64,000 nucleotides of DNA, from positions 649,983-713,982 of the forward strand of contig NW_006768793.1 in the NCBI RefSeq assembly GCF_000204055.1. Reading direction: 5' to 3'. This DNA is from Melampsora larici-populina 98AG31 (taxonomy: Eukaryota; Basidiomycota; Pucciniomycetes; Pucciniales; Melampsoraceae). Positions 11,162-23,978 of this stretch are shown piece after piece. How positions within the stretch are numbered: position 1 is the stretch's first letter; every line of letters begins with the position of its first letter. The position numbers and the translations under genes are program-made. The notes under the pieces are model-generated. The model was not told the DNA's origin. It did no database searches and saw only the letters and a program-made list of their open reading frames with translations.

Positions 11162-13976
11162 ATGAGCACCTCTCCTGTCAGCTCGTTGGATTCTAAGGCC
11201 TTGCCACCGCCTCTACCTCCTCGACCTCCTCAAAACAAAGTCAAAAGTCAAGTTTCTGATCAGTTCGAGGACTTTTCGATACAAGATGATGCAATCAACC
11301 TTGGTGAGGGTGAGCTAGCTCTACATATTGATGTTCTAGAAAGACAGCGTTGTACTGACGATGGTAGTTGTCATTCTTCGACAGAATCGAGCAAGATGAG
11401 AGAATCCGACGATTCGATTCAACCTGCTGGTGTGGTTCAAGAACAAAGTCGATCACATAGATCATCATGCTCAAATGCTCTGCCTCCATCGCTTCCACCT
11501 AGACCGCGTAACAAATCCATCGTCCAAGAGGATCAGACAAACCTTGAAGCTGCCCCGCATGCTCGTTTCGATCAAGAAATTGCGAACGATATGAATGAGA
11601 ACAACGCCGTTATTAACTCACTTGAACAGCCTACCAAGATACCTTTGTCAGAAAATTTAGATCATCATGTTGATCCTGAACTAGAATTCTCCGCAGCGCT
11701 TTCTAATCATTCAGAAGTTTCAGGGACTACTTTATCTGATCAAACCAATACATATGATCAACTTCAATCGTATAATCTAATCAAAGAAGAAAATGATCTC
11801 CGAACATTAGAAGAACTTGAAGATTTAGAAATTGATGAATTTCTTAAACGAGCATCAAAACAATTAAAGGAAGTAACGATCCAAACCATAACCCAAGACG
11901 AAACCAAACCGATTCTGATCCCGAAACCATCTGATTTCACAATAACTTCAACCAATGAAATAGATTGGTTAAAATATGGAGAAAGTTATTTGATTTATCA
12001 ACTTGAATCTTTTTGTCCTACTTCACTCTTTAGTACTGAAGTGATTCCTAATGCTTCTGTTGGTCAATTAAGAGTTTATCTTCAACGTTGTTATGTACTT
12101 GCTCCACCTGAGTTTTGGAATTCTCTTTTAGAAGGTAAGATTGGTGATCTTTATCGATGGACTCATCCAACCCGATCAGCCAAATATTGTTTAGTAAGTC
12201 ACTTTTATGGTTTTATATACTCGATATTCAATACATATTGATATTTGGCTTTTATATAGCTTTATATCATTTTATGGATCTTTGATCTTATTCCAAGTTT
12301 CATCATCGTTTACTTTCTTTATTTGATTATTGAAAGACAATTCAAACCACCACCGATCTCACAACTCAAACAAGAATCAAATCAAAGAAGATTATTGAAT
12401 CAAGAAGCAGAGCAATTAGGTACAGGCCTTTTATTACTTAAAGATAATGAAGGCAATCATTTAAGTATGTTGGCAAAAGGAATTGGTGGTAGTACTTCTG
12501 TTTTTGCTGCTCCTGTCATACCTGGACTTTCTTCTAATTCATCAAAAGATCAACCAAGAAATCTTGAAGGTCCTAGTAAAGTTAAAGATCATGTTGGTAT
12601 TTATAGATTAGGTCGTTGTCTTTATAGTCATTATGGGATTCACGTTCAATTGATGTTATCTGATTTTGCAGAAATAGGTGAAAAAATTAAAAAGTGAGTG
12701 ATTTTGAAAATTGAACAAGATTCTTACTGCTTTCAATAGTAAATTTGAGTGCTTTCTGACCTTCTTAATCCAAATTTCATTTGATGTAGTCTGTATCTTT
12801 GGAGAAATCCAAGTTCATGTAAACAAACCTGTTTAAAACTTTTAATAATCTTGATTTATACAATCACCATTTCACAAAAATGGTTAATCAAGAATTTCTT
12901 AGCTTGGTTAGGATTTGAATTTTTCTTTGTGTTTAGATTAATCGAAAAATATCCAAAGTTTCGAAAATTATTAAATCCGATTTATTTAATTTTTTATCAA
13001 ATTCCAAATGATACTGAATACGTTTTAGAAATCTTAAAGAACAGATCAATTAAAACTTCAAAACTTCAAGAAGAATCAAACCAAGTTAAAGGAAATCAAA
13101 AAAAGGAAGTTGTAGATCGGGATTTCGAAAGAAGAAGCTCGATTGAAGATAATCAAAGTAATTCTTCTGGTAGTGATAGGTCTAAGAGGTGGAGGAAAAA
13201 AGCTGTAGAAAGTGGAGTAGAAACTTATAGAAGAATAAGAAAGACTTATCAGGTATGTGTTCATGTATTGCTTAATCTTTTGGTTATACTGTTGCCGCAA
13301 CCTCAGTGTATTGATAAATTGGTTCTTAGGAGTATAATGATAAATCAGATCGATCAAGCCGAAATTTGAATAGTAATGAAGGAAATCAAAACCACAGAAC
13401 ATTTGCAATCTTGAATGGCAAAGCACCGGGTACGTAGAATACGTAAAGTTTTTCTCTTCTCAAAGTCAAGGAAACAAGCTGAGTGATGGTTTTCATGTTT
13501 CTTTAGGTACTCTGGCTATCAAACAAGATGAGATTTGGTTTGAACCTATGAAAGGATTTAGAACCAAAGTGAAATCGTCTATCAAACCAAATGAAGAAAG
13601 TTTAATAGATGTAAATGATCAAGATCTCATGAAGATTGGGAATGAGAAATCTAGTTTATTGAATGTGTTGGTATTTGAAGCTAAAAAGATTGTTAGGATT
13701 AAAAAAATTAGGTCTTTTGGATTTGGAATGATTGGTGGTGATGGAATTGAAATTCAAATTGAAAATCAAGTGAGTCAAAAGAAAAATCAAATTAAAGCAT
13801 GTTTTGTCTTTTTATGTTGGGCGAGATGTTTTTTTATTGACAGATTTTTTCTCTCTTTGGTTTCCTTTTAATAGATTGTTAGATTTGGTAATGTTTCTCA
13901 TAGAGATGAAACTTTTCATAAGTTATTATTAATGTCTAGTTTATCTAATAAACTTTTATCTTCACATACTTCTTAA
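11162..13976 (+). CDS. multi-pass membrane protein with C-terminal GRAM-like domain
   Basis: Exons are 11162-12193, 12260-12693, 12790-13252, 13330-13429, 13507-13769 and 13875-13976, giving 797 aa with all phases closing. Residues 1-230 are polar and disordered and hold two near-identical proline motifs, ALPPPLPPRP and ALPPSLPPRP (SH3-ligand type). Hydrophobic helices lie near 345-365 (ILWIFDLIPSFIIVYFLYLI) and 500-540. The segment from about residue 676 to 780 (GTLAIKQDEIWFEPM..., ..RFGNVSHRDETFHKLL) has the strand pattern of a GRAM/PH-like lipid-binding domain. The layout resembles the fungal DUF3292/GRAM-like proteins of unknown function, but I cannot confirm the family. A role at a membrane contact or ER site is inference only. 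Confidence 0.75.
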
Positions 13977-16258
13977 AGAAATTGTACTTGGTACTGTTGA
14001 TTATAATTATAGTTATGTAGATAGAATTAAGCAATAAGTTCATTTTCTTATCTTCTTTGATGTTGATTTTGGATTTGGTGTTGTTCATTATATTGAAAAA
14101 TGTTACATACATCCTTGTGGTTGTATATAATTGGGTTAGCATTTTCTTTGTAGTTTTGACAAATGGTTGAACTTGTAAGATTTCGCTTGTATTGTAATTA
14201 TGAAGCTTTATTTACAATCTTTTCAGAACTGAACCCATGTAATATTAAACCATTTGGAAAAGGTAATACTGTAGCCTTTATGTTGTCAGTGAGATCAAGA
14301 TTGTTGAGCTTGAAGCTGAAGATGGTTCTGATTCTTGGAATAGTTGACAAGAAGCTGGATGAGAGCTTGAGTGCTGATAGAGACATTCTTTTTGAAGTGC
14401 GAAGTTGCATGAATTGCATATTACACTATCTGAGCATGTAATTGAGTAGCTGTCTAGTTCACCAGGCAATACGGTCGTCTAGTTGGTACAGGAGTAAGAA
14501 GTGACTGGTAATCTTTACGCTATGGATAGCTATCAAACCTTTTTTAAGAGAACAACAGTGACAACTTAGTTCACCTACTCATACCCAATCTAAGGTGAAA
14601 GGAATGAAGCCTAGAGGTTGTATGTCCTGTCGGGGGTGATCACCACTTGCAACTGCACTCTTTAGGATAGATAGCACGTGTCACTTGATGAATTTTCTTT
14701 AAACCCACATCAAAAGAGACGCTTTGTATGATGTTTTGGTAGGTGTATCAATGTGATTGTATGTATGTTTTGCTGTAGAATGAGAGTTATAAAGCATCAT
14801 GAGTAATTCACTCTAAGGCTTTTTTTGTTCATTTGGTCTTGATCATTTTGATGGATCAGATTTACATTTCAAAGATCAATCAACCAAGTCAAAGAGAGTG
14901 TGAAGGGCGATCAGTTTGATTTAAACAAGAGTTGAAGTTTTCAAAGTTGTCTCAGGAAAAAGGATACGAGAATCATGAATTACTCTTTCATTACCGGGAA
15001 TCGGAATCGGTATACCAACTTAACTCACTGTCACCACCATCCTGGCAAGAGAAATTAATGGTCATGTAGTGTGGTGATGTCATGTTAAGTGTGTGACGCG
15101 TATGAGGCTATACAATGCACATTAGATCTAGCTTTCTTTCTTTATGACCGATTGGGTTTCTCATCATCTTGATTTCTTTAGATTCTCATACTTTGCTCCT
15201 TTCATAGGACTGAAGTCTGATCAACTTCAACACTCGTCTCTGTTTAGTTATCGGTCCAGTGTTCCACTAGCGAATAACATCATCACACCATCCTAGTTTT
15301 TGAAGATCATCGTCGAATACTTCGAATCGGGAATCTCTATTGAATCCATTCACCAAGCTCATCGTATTGACTCCATCTCTAAAGACACCGTCTCTGATCG
15401 AATATTTGTCATCCTCAGAAGAAAACCAAGCCGGAGGCCAGACAGAGCACATCTAAGTTCCAAAGATCTTGCCTTTTCTTCTGATCTCCACTTACAACAT
15501 TACCGGCCAGGCACGAAACATCTACTACTAGACATGTCGGATTTTGATGGTGTCAAACACGCTTCACAGTTTTGACTTATTGTCATCGAATTACAATCTT
15601 CAATGGAGAACACCAAGGCTTTGTTGGGGGAACAATCGATCTTTAACTATTCAAGAGGTTCTCGATTATCCTAAGACGATCATTTTTAAGACTTGAATCG
15701 ATAAAGTCGCTTTTTTACTCTGGTGAGGACTTTAATTTCGATCTGGGTAACAAGTCTTTGTTGCATGAAGAAAGAGACAACGATTGATTAATGAAACAAA
15801 AAGAAGATATAATTTGAAGGACGAAATCGAAATCGAATTGATGAGTGATAAGGAACACTTTACATAAATGAATAATGAAGAAAAAAAATCAATCAAAAAA
15901 AAAGAATGCTACAGGACTTTTCTAAAAAAAAAATAGGATACAAAAATAACTTATAGGTCTAGTGATGAGATCAGTTGGGAAAAGGTGAGGTTGATGATGA
16001 AGAAATAGTAAGTCATAAGATGGTTTAGGATGATCTCTTGAATTAATGGATCCCGAATAGAAAACCAGATTGATAGAAGTACATATACACCACGAATTTC
16101 CGAATTTCTTAAATTATCGGTTCAAGAAAAAAATGTTCCAAGAATTGATAATGCGGATGATCACGAATCAGAACGATCACTAGAACAAAGCTATGCGATT
16201 GATAAAGAGGTGTCAGGATCATTTCATCGTTAAGGATTAGATTAGAAGTGAATTTACA
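13977..16258. other. intergenic, no gene seen
   Basis: 2.3 kb of AT-rich DNA with A/T homopolymer runs (15880-15930). An open frame at 15300-15575 begins at a non-ATG codon and has no motif. The 3' UTR of the GRAM-like gene lies at the start. No structured repeat was recognised. Confidence 0.45.
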
Positions 16259-17028
16259 TTATGGTCCAAATACCATGTCATAAGCTTCTTGGACCCATGA
16301 GGTTGATATCTGATGGGCCAAGGCATCGGTCAAAGCGGCATCGCTCGAAAAGATATCGTTTAAAGTGACATCTGCCGAAGGGACAGCGGTCGAAACAACA
16401 GCAGTCGAAGTGGCATCGTTCGAAGTGACAGCGGTCGAAGTGACAGTGGTCGAAGCGGCGTCTGTCCCTTCACGAGTTTTGCTCTAATATCTCAAAAAAA
16501 AATCAAAGTCAGTAAAAAGAATCAAAATCGAGAGGAAAACGAACTCTAATTCACCTTTTGTTCCACTTTGACCACTTTGACTTTCGTAAGTGGCACTCGA
16601 GAAGCCGAAGGGATTGGTTTTGGAAGATCCGATGGATCGGTGACAAGAACGATGCGTCCTTTGATCGTAGGTCGGTATGAATGTTTACCCGAAGCCGTAC
16701 GAGAAAGTTTGGGTTTACCGAATTTGGTAAACAGTGGGATCGACTTCTTGGATCGAGCCTTGAGGGGCGTTGATTTTTGAACGAGTGGTACGGACACAGG
16801 TACTTTTCTTAACCGACCAAGAGAGTTGATTGGGTTTGGCATCGATGGGAGTGGAGCCGGTGGGGTGATGGATGACCGTGTGGGTTCGCGAAGATGCTGG
16901 GGTAGGGACTTTCCTCGTCGATGCATCATTTGACGAAAGAACAACAATTCACGTGGTGAAAACCCACCACGATTGGGTGGTGGAATGATGTTACGATTGG
17001 TTGGAGTTGGAAGGGCTTGTGAAGACAT
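16259..17028 (-). CDS. unknown basic protein with Ser/Thr/Ala-rich C-terminal repeats
   Basis: Two exons, complement(16259-16483, 16555-17028), give 232 aa in phase. The intron donor is GTGAAT and the acceptor TTAG. Residues 1-158 are very basic and proline-rich (FSPRELLFFRQMMHRRGKSL; many RK and PP pairs), suggesting a nucleic-acid-binding or scaffolding role by composition only. Residues 160-210 are a degenerate 5-residue repeat (S-T-x-V-T/S), encoded by an imperfect 15-base unit around 16330-16450. I do not recognise the family. The start ATG at 17028 is preceded by a short AT-rich leader with tandem AAAGT. It could be lineage-specific. Confidence 0.55.
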
Positions 17029-18419
17029 GGTGAATAAAGTAAAGTAAAGTAAAAATAAAGTGGATGATCGGGAGTTTTTAAAAGTTAGAATGAAGTGGTT
17101 GGTAAGAAAGTTGAATGGGTTAAAGAAAACTCAAATCGGTCGAAGAGGTCGGCTTTGAATTTATAGCTAGCAAGAGTAGTGCTTTAGTTCGAAATCAAAT
17201 CCCATCAGACTGAGGTTCATAATCAGCCATTTGCATTTCTCAGTGCCATTATCATAGATGGCTTATTGATATCACTTTACCGTTGTAGAATAGCCATAGA
17301 TAGAACAGAAAACATATTCATTATAGGGCACAATATATACTTTGATCGGAATCCAGGTCCAGTGCGTATTGAAATGTACGTTTCTTCATCTATCCAACCT
17401 ACTGGTCTTTCAAGTCAAATTGCCAACCAGACTATTATTCAGTTAGTCTGGTTGGCAATTTGACTCGGAAGACCAGTAGGTTGAATAGAAAAAGAAGATA
17501 CAGGGACTATTGAGCTTGTCTTGCGGTGAGAGCTTTGTAAATGCCATCGCAAGTTAGATATACAGATCATGGCGATTGGATCGCGGAAGAAACTCCTCAA
17601 ACTCATGTTGGAGTCATGGAAAGCAAGTTGAAATTATTGATTAGCTTTTCGGAGCATTGCTCCAAGGTGACCGTGAGGTGACCTGTCGTGAGTCGTGATA
17701 GATTTTTTATTACATCCAGTCGATATGAACACTTTGAAAAACATCCACAAAACTCATGGATGTGACTGGTAGCGTAGCTATAGACGACGCTGATGACCGT
17801 GTGGGTCCAAGTCTGGGTCAACCGATTTTTTTCAAACGAAACTCCAGCACAAACCATCAATAGTTTTGGAGGACTGAGCAAAGTAGCTCAATGATCAAAC
17901 ACCTTCTGTCAATTTCAAGCAAACTTCAAAACCTGACTTAAATCTATCACCACGGAAGCACAGAAGTCGCCGAGCCTACAAAAGTGATGTTGAAGAGAAA
18001 TGACATGCATATTCCCGCCTGCGGAACAGATGATAGTGTTTACCTCCAGGCTCCAGGGGATGTATGGTTAATCGTTGCCCAATCTTTCCAAGGGTTCTTA
18101 AGACCCCCGAGAGCCTACTTTGACAAATTGACGCCTCCGCAAGATTTTGGTAGTGAGGCAAAGGAATGCGAGGTTTACATGCGCCTAGGCGATATATACA
18201 AAACGAGGGCCCGGGTATTGATTCCTTTTGATTTTCCCCTCAGCTTACATCCCATCCTCGTTCCCTCTCATCGGTTCTCCTTGTACATAGACTACCTATC
18301 TCTCCTACCTGTTTTCGACGAGATCTTTCTTTACCACATACGCTGATCCCAAGGTCCTAACTAACCAAGCCAATACTAAGTCTCGAACGGACACCTACAC
18401 CAGGTCAAGCTCCAATATC
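17029..18419. other. intergenic with one long hairpin
   Basis: Apart from the hairpin at 17390-17488, I see only short open frames on both strands (for example 17984-18346) without motifs. Its 5' end is the promoter of the basic-protein gene and its 3' end that of the candidate secreted protein. Confidence 0.45.
17390..17488. repeat. long near-perfect hairpin
   Basis: Arms 17390-17434 and 17444-17488 are 45 bases each, with about three mismatches and a 9-base loop. The arm carries TACTGGTCTTTC and TTGCCAACCAGACTA. No target duplication is obvious. It may be a tiny fold-back element or a structured RNA. Confidence 0.8.
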
Positions 18420-19379
18420 ATGTTATCCTTACACGCAGCTATTGTTCTGGGTCTTTGGATTGTTTTACCAAGCGTGCGTCAGCTTTGAATACAAAATAGT
18501 TTTAGCAAAGCTAATTCGGAGTGATGGTTTTTTTTCTTTCTCTCTCCTTACGGACCTTAGTTGACCTTGGTGGCACTGGCAGGTGGACCAAACCTACCTC
18601 AGAGTGCAGAAGTGTTTTGGCGTTGGGAAGATAAAGGAGACTCGGATCCGAGTCATCACAATATCTTCACTGGTACAGCTAACGCTACCTGGGTTAGATC
18701 CGCAAGTTGTAAGAAAAGAATGGGATCAGAAATCATTCACCCCAGAATCAGGGATTCCCATGTGGACGTCAAGGCGGCAACCATCAATCATAGTGGAGAT
18801 TGGATGGATCCCGATAGCATTTATAGTTGGCCTCATGCCCAAAGTTCAGGCTTTGGAGTTTGTAACGCGTATTCGAGGACTGACTTCTGGGTTCATAATC
18901 GAGATCGATCGCGTGCGATGAAGATTCGATTTCCTGATGTATGAAGCTTTTATCTGATCATCTCCTTTAACACTTTTCTTTTGGACGAACCCAAAAGGTT
19001 ACTAAACCTCTGGGTTTTTTCTCTTCACACACCATACAATCGACCATATGTGATATTGGCATCCATCTCATCAGATTTGTACTGGTACGCAACCGAATTC
19101 GATTTCTCGCGACTCTTTCTCCTCCAAGATCCACATTTCACTATAACTGATCAGATATCTTCTTTTTGGGAATCTTCGATAGATAAAGACTGTGCAGGTC
19201 CAGACCACGAGAGACCGAATGTTCAATGTTTGAATGGTCAGTGAGACGTTTCAAATTGATCTATGTTGACTGTAAACTATTTTCTCAATTCATCCTTCTA
19301 TTTGCACCCACTCACAGGTCCGAAAGGAAGGATTGTCATGTACCTTGATAAATGGATCAATGAATGTATAGATCCTTGA
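18420..19379 (+). CDS. candidate secreted protein (unknown family)
   Basis: Exon 1, 18420-18473, encodes MLSLHAAIVLGLWIVLPS. After an intron it runs in frame to 18561-18938 (starting LTLVALAGG), so residues 1-27 form a good signal peptide. The second exon is rich in W, H, N and D (AEVFWRWEDKGDSDPS, HNIFTGTANATWVRS) with two Cys. Further coding sequence follows at about 18998-19236 (YNRPYVILASISSDLYWYAT) and 19318-19379 (KGRIVMYLDKWINECIDP, stop TGA). The obvious donor at 18939 (GTATGA) does not keep frame into the third exon. A donor at GTATTC near 18868 would. The gene is either mis-modelled by me or damaged. No homologue is recognised; an effector-type role is speculation. Confidence 0.5.
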
Positions 19380-22262
19380 GCTCATGTGATCTATCTTCTC
19401 ATTTTCTTTTTACGATTCAAAGAAAACGCAAATATGACCTTGTGTTTTTGTTTTTGGATTGGATTGTATCTTCTTTCTTCGGTTTCCCAATGTAGTCAAT
19501 CCTAAATAAAGTAATTCACCTCTGAAGTCCTCTGACAAACATATCTTCTGTACCTTGTTTTGTTTTCTTCACCACATCTTTCCATCAACATTTCTGTGTG
19601 CTATAGCATAATAAGATGCATATGAAGCTGATGCGACTTCTTACTTCATAAGTGACATCACTTGTAGTCTACCTCTTACAAGTCCTGCCCTTCTTTGATC
19701 CTCAATCACGCTAGCCTTGGCTTCAAGTAAATTTCCTTTTGCCACGCGTATGTTGATGAGAGGTTTGATCCGCGCATTTGATCAGCAGGATGTCAGAAAG
19801 GAGGTGTGCTTTCAATTAACAACAAAGCTGATATCCGTACCTAAAGTACCTGTTAGCTCACATAGCTGTTGATTGCCAAGTCTTGATGAGACAATGTCAA
19901 TAGCTTCTTCCAGAACAACTAAGGTTTTGGGAAATCAAGAATGAGCTCCCTTTTAGAAAGGGAGCAAACTGTAGGATCAGCAAGATGTTGCTTGGAGAAC
20001 GCTGGTCTCCTTTCAACCCCATCACAGTGACCATAAAGGTTTGAGTAGCTGTTCATCTCTTGTGAAACATAGCTTGCAGAACCAGCACTTGTAGGAAAAA
20101 GAAGGAAGACCTTTTCTTTGCTGAAGGAAAGGAACAGTTTGCTTGAGTATGTTGATTGAACTAATTCTTAGGATGTTAGATATGAAAAAATACGTCTCCA
20201 GGTAGGATATCAAGGAGCATGGAAAGAGCAGAGTACAATGGATTGGCCAGGCGCTCCCCGGCCTACAAGGTAAGCTCTTGATCAAGGAGTGATGTTTGGC
20301 CGTACCTCGGGATCTGAATCCTGATCCAAATCCATACCCTTTACTTGATCACACCAAGTTTAAAATTCATCACAATCACAATCCAGATGCCAATTACATA
20401 CAAACAAGACTTACATTTCTGTTCACCGATCTTATATTTGTGTTTGCCTGTTTTTGAGAAACTTTAACATGCTTCACTTGTGAGAAGGCTTACAAGTAAG
20501 TCAGACTGGGGTTTCTGGATAATTAGAATCACCACCATTGATGATTATAACATCTGGCACAGATAGAGCTGTGACTGGGTGACCAAAATCACTGGCTGGA
20601 GCCTGAGGGAGAGGTAAGCCACCAGAGGGATCTTTGAGAACCAGGAGGAGATGAATAACCATCTGATTCACAGGGGAAAATGAGGCTTTGGGTCCTTAAA
20701 ATTTGATCAGACATTTGAGTTGGTAGTGGAACTACTTATATTAGGTGGCTTGTACCAAAGTATAAATAACATCTTTGAAAGGGAGAGGCATGAATTGAAA
20801 ATCAGAGAAAAGCATCTTGAAGTATGTATGGGGTGAGGGGATGAAGCTTTGGAAGAACATACTTCCTGGAGGTTGGTGTTCAACCAATGGTTTTGTTGAT
20901 GTAATTGAAAGGCTGAGTTGCTAAGTTTTTGTAACAACTATGGCCAATTTCATATAGCAGTATTGTATTGCTGGGGCAATAGTGGCTCTCAAACCTGACC
21001 CAGTTTCAAAAAACCCGGTTGCCCCAGTTGAATTTTTGGCTGGGAGCTGTCAACAAATGTCAACTTGATACACAAAGTTACTGCCAAAAAACAACTGGGT
21101 CAACTGGGTTTTTTGAAAACCGGGGCAGGTTTGAGAGCCACTAATATCCAGGATACTCTAATATATTGTAGTGCCAGTGGTCACACAATATATGCACATG
21201 CATGTGCCTATGATGATATCACAACTCCGCTACAACTCATGTGGTGTGCACAAGAGTAAGAAAAATTACACACCCCATCACTTTTGAGGGAGATTGAGCA
21301 TGCCCCTATTTAATTTTTGGCTAGGGACACAAAGAGGAGCAAGAGGTGCAAAAACAGACAAAAAATGGGTCAATTGTTTTTTTGATTATATCTCATCACC
21401 CAGATCTTTTCCAAATCCATGTAAACATCAATAGTCCTCATACAAATTGAAATCCACTCTACACAAATCTATGACCATCCATATGACACAGACACCTAAA
21501 AATCAATCAAATCAAAACTAGTATGAATAAAGATGTGTTGCTATAATATCATTGGATTCTGAGATTTTCTTGCTGTGGTAGTAGTACCTTTCAATCCAGC
21601 TTATAGGTGCTTCCATGACTAAAGAAGATGGTATGGGGTGGTGCAAATAACACTAAGGCGCCAAAATCGCGCCGTGTCCACCACTTGAGCTATGATACAC
21701 CTATGAAACAGCTATTCCTATCGGAGTGATCTTGGCATCGCCTTTCTCATCAAACGACGCCTTCCCACCATCCGTGGTTTCCCATAAAGGAAGTGTCAAG
21801 CTTTTCAATCTCGGGCTTTTTCCATTCTACAAATCGAAATCATAATAAAACTTCAAACTTGCTTTAAACCAATGAATGATCCCAATCAATTCACAAAAAG
21901 CTCAATATAATCCAAACCACCTTCCTTCTAATATTTCTAAATCAAAATTTCAAAAAAAACCAAAACCCTTCAAACCTTCAAAAAACAACAAAAACCAAAA
22001 AAAGAAAATTCTGAGCAAAGTAAAAAAAGGAAAAAAAAACCATGATCTTTCATCTACTTTATTTATTTCTAAATTCTATAAACATTTGAAGAAAAAAAAA
22101 ATTCTTTCCAATTCAAGTAAACAAAGTGATTCAAAAAAATAACACACACACACACTAAATTCTTTAAGCTAATTTTTGAATAATAGCATCTACGAAAAAA
22201 AAGCAATCAAGAAAAAAAACCTATTAATAAACCATTTATCGATGGATGGATTGAAAAAAGAC
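19380..22262. other. intergenic, repeats, 3' flank of IDH1
   Basis: No convincing gene. It includes the 160-base miniature element at 20982-21141. The stretch 21840-22262 is very T-rich on the minus strand and is taken as the IDH1 3' flank. The minus-strand segment 21716-21830 reads as an open C-terminus-like peptide (ETTDGGKASFDEKGDAKI) but has no upstream exon. Confidence 0.45.
20982..21141. mobile_element. 160-bp miniature inverted-repeat element, copy 1
   Basis: The ends are GTGGCTCTCAAACCTG and its complement, with terminal repeats of about 45 bases including AAAAAACCCGGTTG. TA flanks both sides (20980-20981, 21142-21143), as for Tc1/mariner-type insertions. There is no coding capacity. 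A second copy lies at 26877-27036. Confidence 0.85.
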
Positions 22263-23978
22263 TTAACTGGTCATTTCCGTAGTATGACTCTTTCCACCCA
22301 TATCAGGAGTTCTAACTTGACCTTCTTCAATGACCCCATAAACCGCTCTAGCAATCGAGTCAGCCTGAAAATCTAAACCTAAATGTCTCAACATCATGGT
22401 AGCTGATAAGATCATGGCAATCGGATTGGCCACATCTTGACCCTAATGAGATTAAGATGATCCAAAGATCGATCCATCAGTCTTTTCCGATCAAGCTTTG
22501 AATCGGATCATCAAGAAGAAATTCACCATGATGTCTTTGGCTACATGACGACAGCCTGGTTCGAACAATGCAAACTCTCGACCAATGTTCGCTCCAGGTA
22601 CGATTCCAGGTCCACCCACCAAAGCAGCTCCAATATTCGCCACAATAGCACCATACCTATTCAAAGAAACCCAAGATAAGCAAGAATCCTAACCAGAAAG
22701 CCCCCTTTTTAAGAAGAAAGCTAGAAACCCAAAGAAAAAACAACTCAACAAGTTAGGCATCACTAAAACATCAAATTGTTGAGGTTTAGCCACCAATTGC
22801 ATCGAAGTATTATCGACAATCATATCATTAAATCCGATCCCATCAGCCTCATACTCCTTAGCGATTTGTCTACAAGTATTCAAAAACAATCCATCCCCAA
22901 GTTTCATAATATTGGCTTTATGTACACAAGTGACATGTTTGCGATTATTCTTGAGTGCGAAATCGAAAGCGAATCTAGCGATCCGTTCACACTTTGATCG
23001 GGTCATGATCTTTAATGATTCAATGACTCCAGGTACAGATGCATGTTCTAATCCTGAATATTCTCCTTCGGTGTTTTCTCGAATAATAGCAAAATCTACA
23101 TTCTCGTGTCGGGTTGGGTAGCCTTTGACCGATTTACATAACGAGATTGACGCGTAGATGTCTAGTTGTTGTCGCATGGCTACGTTCCAGGATGGATGTC
23201 CTTTATCATCTGATGGAGTATAAAGCACACCTAGATCCCAACATCATACACACACAGAGAGAGATGAGTGGTTTTTTTTTGGAAAGATTTGGAACTGATC
23301 ATGAAGAGTGTTGGATTTACCTTTTAAACCAACTCGGTTTCTTCTTAAACTTTCCATTGATCTTTTAAAGATAGCTTCATCTTGAGACGTTTCACCTGAA
23401 ATATTAAATTCTTCAAATCTAACAAGAACAAAAAAAAATCAGAAATCAGAAGTTTGAAAGTCAAAAGAAAAAGAGATCGAGAAGTGATGAAAAGAATAAG
23501 ATTTACTCAATCGGTGCATTTGTATGTTCAAAGATTTCTTTAACTGAATTTGTGATTTCTTTACCGATTCCATCACCCGGAATCCTATCAATCGAAAGAA
23601 ATCATAAACATAAGTGATTTGATTTTCGTTTGAAGATCAAGAGAGAAGAGAACTCAACAAAGTCACAGTATAGATCCCACCATACTTAGTAGGAGCTCTT
23701 GCAGAGATCCGAGGAGCTTGAAAGATAGAACGATGTAAGTGTAAGATCGAATGAGGTTTCATTTTGGTAATGAGTAGGTTATGAGTGATGGAATAGAAGT
23801 GTAACTTACGGTTTGCTAAAGCTAGAGCAGTAGCTGATGGGTTTAAGTTGGTGGACTGATTTAAGATTTTAATTTCTTAGATTAGATTAGAGTTAAGCGA
23901 GTTTGACAGAGACAGAGAGACAGAGAGAGGACTTACAAATGATTTACTAGATTTGATAAGTTGATTATACGATCTCAT
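22263..23978 (-). CDS. IDH1: mitochondrial NAD+-isocitrate dehydrogenase, regulatory subunit 1
   Basis: Subunit of the hetero-octameric mitochondrial NAD-IDH (isocitrate + NAD+ to 2-oxoglutarate + CO2 + NADH, TCA cycle). The model complement(22263-22442, 22527-22656, 22750-23230, 23321-23418, 23507-23584, 23659-23716, 23810-23855, 23937-23978) gives 370 aa with all phases closing. The N terminus [14 protein letters not shown] is a presequence. Family marks are [86 protein letters not shown] and [10 protein letters not shown]. The FEPG...KDI wording and [10 protein letters not shown] match yeast IDH1 rather than IDH2. It is transcribed divergently from IDH2. Confidence 0.93.

Noticed and set aside
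10680..11165. 161-codon plus-strand open frame overlapping the next ATG
   Set aside because: No motif. It sits in the spacer and leader of the GRAM-like gene, and its four-base overlap with that ATG has no meaning in a monocistronic gene.
15300..15575. open frame of 91 codons between two genes
   Set aside because: No ATG at its start, no motif, no splice context or signal peptide.
18583..18921. second open frame (112 codons) across the same exon of the secreted-protein candidate
   Set aside because: The other frame joins in phase to a signal-peptide exon and has better composition.
21636..21705. tRNA-like sequence on the minus strand (GGTGTAT..TAGCTCAAGTGG..GGCGC/GCGCC stem)
   Set aside because: There is no T-arm (GGTTCGAATCC) and the anticodon loop is GATTTTG, so it is not a functional tRNA. 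At most it is a relic.
21716..21830. minus-strand segment reading like the C terminus of a protein (ETTDGGKASFDEKGDAKI)
   Set aside because: The acceptor is good, but there is no upstream exon in the following 400 bases. IDH1 already has its own complete C terminus.
21876..22142. 88-codon Lys-rich open frame on the plus strand
   Set aside because: It lies antisense in the T-rich 3' flank of IDH1. The Lys/Asn/Ser content is what A-rich DNA gives by chance.
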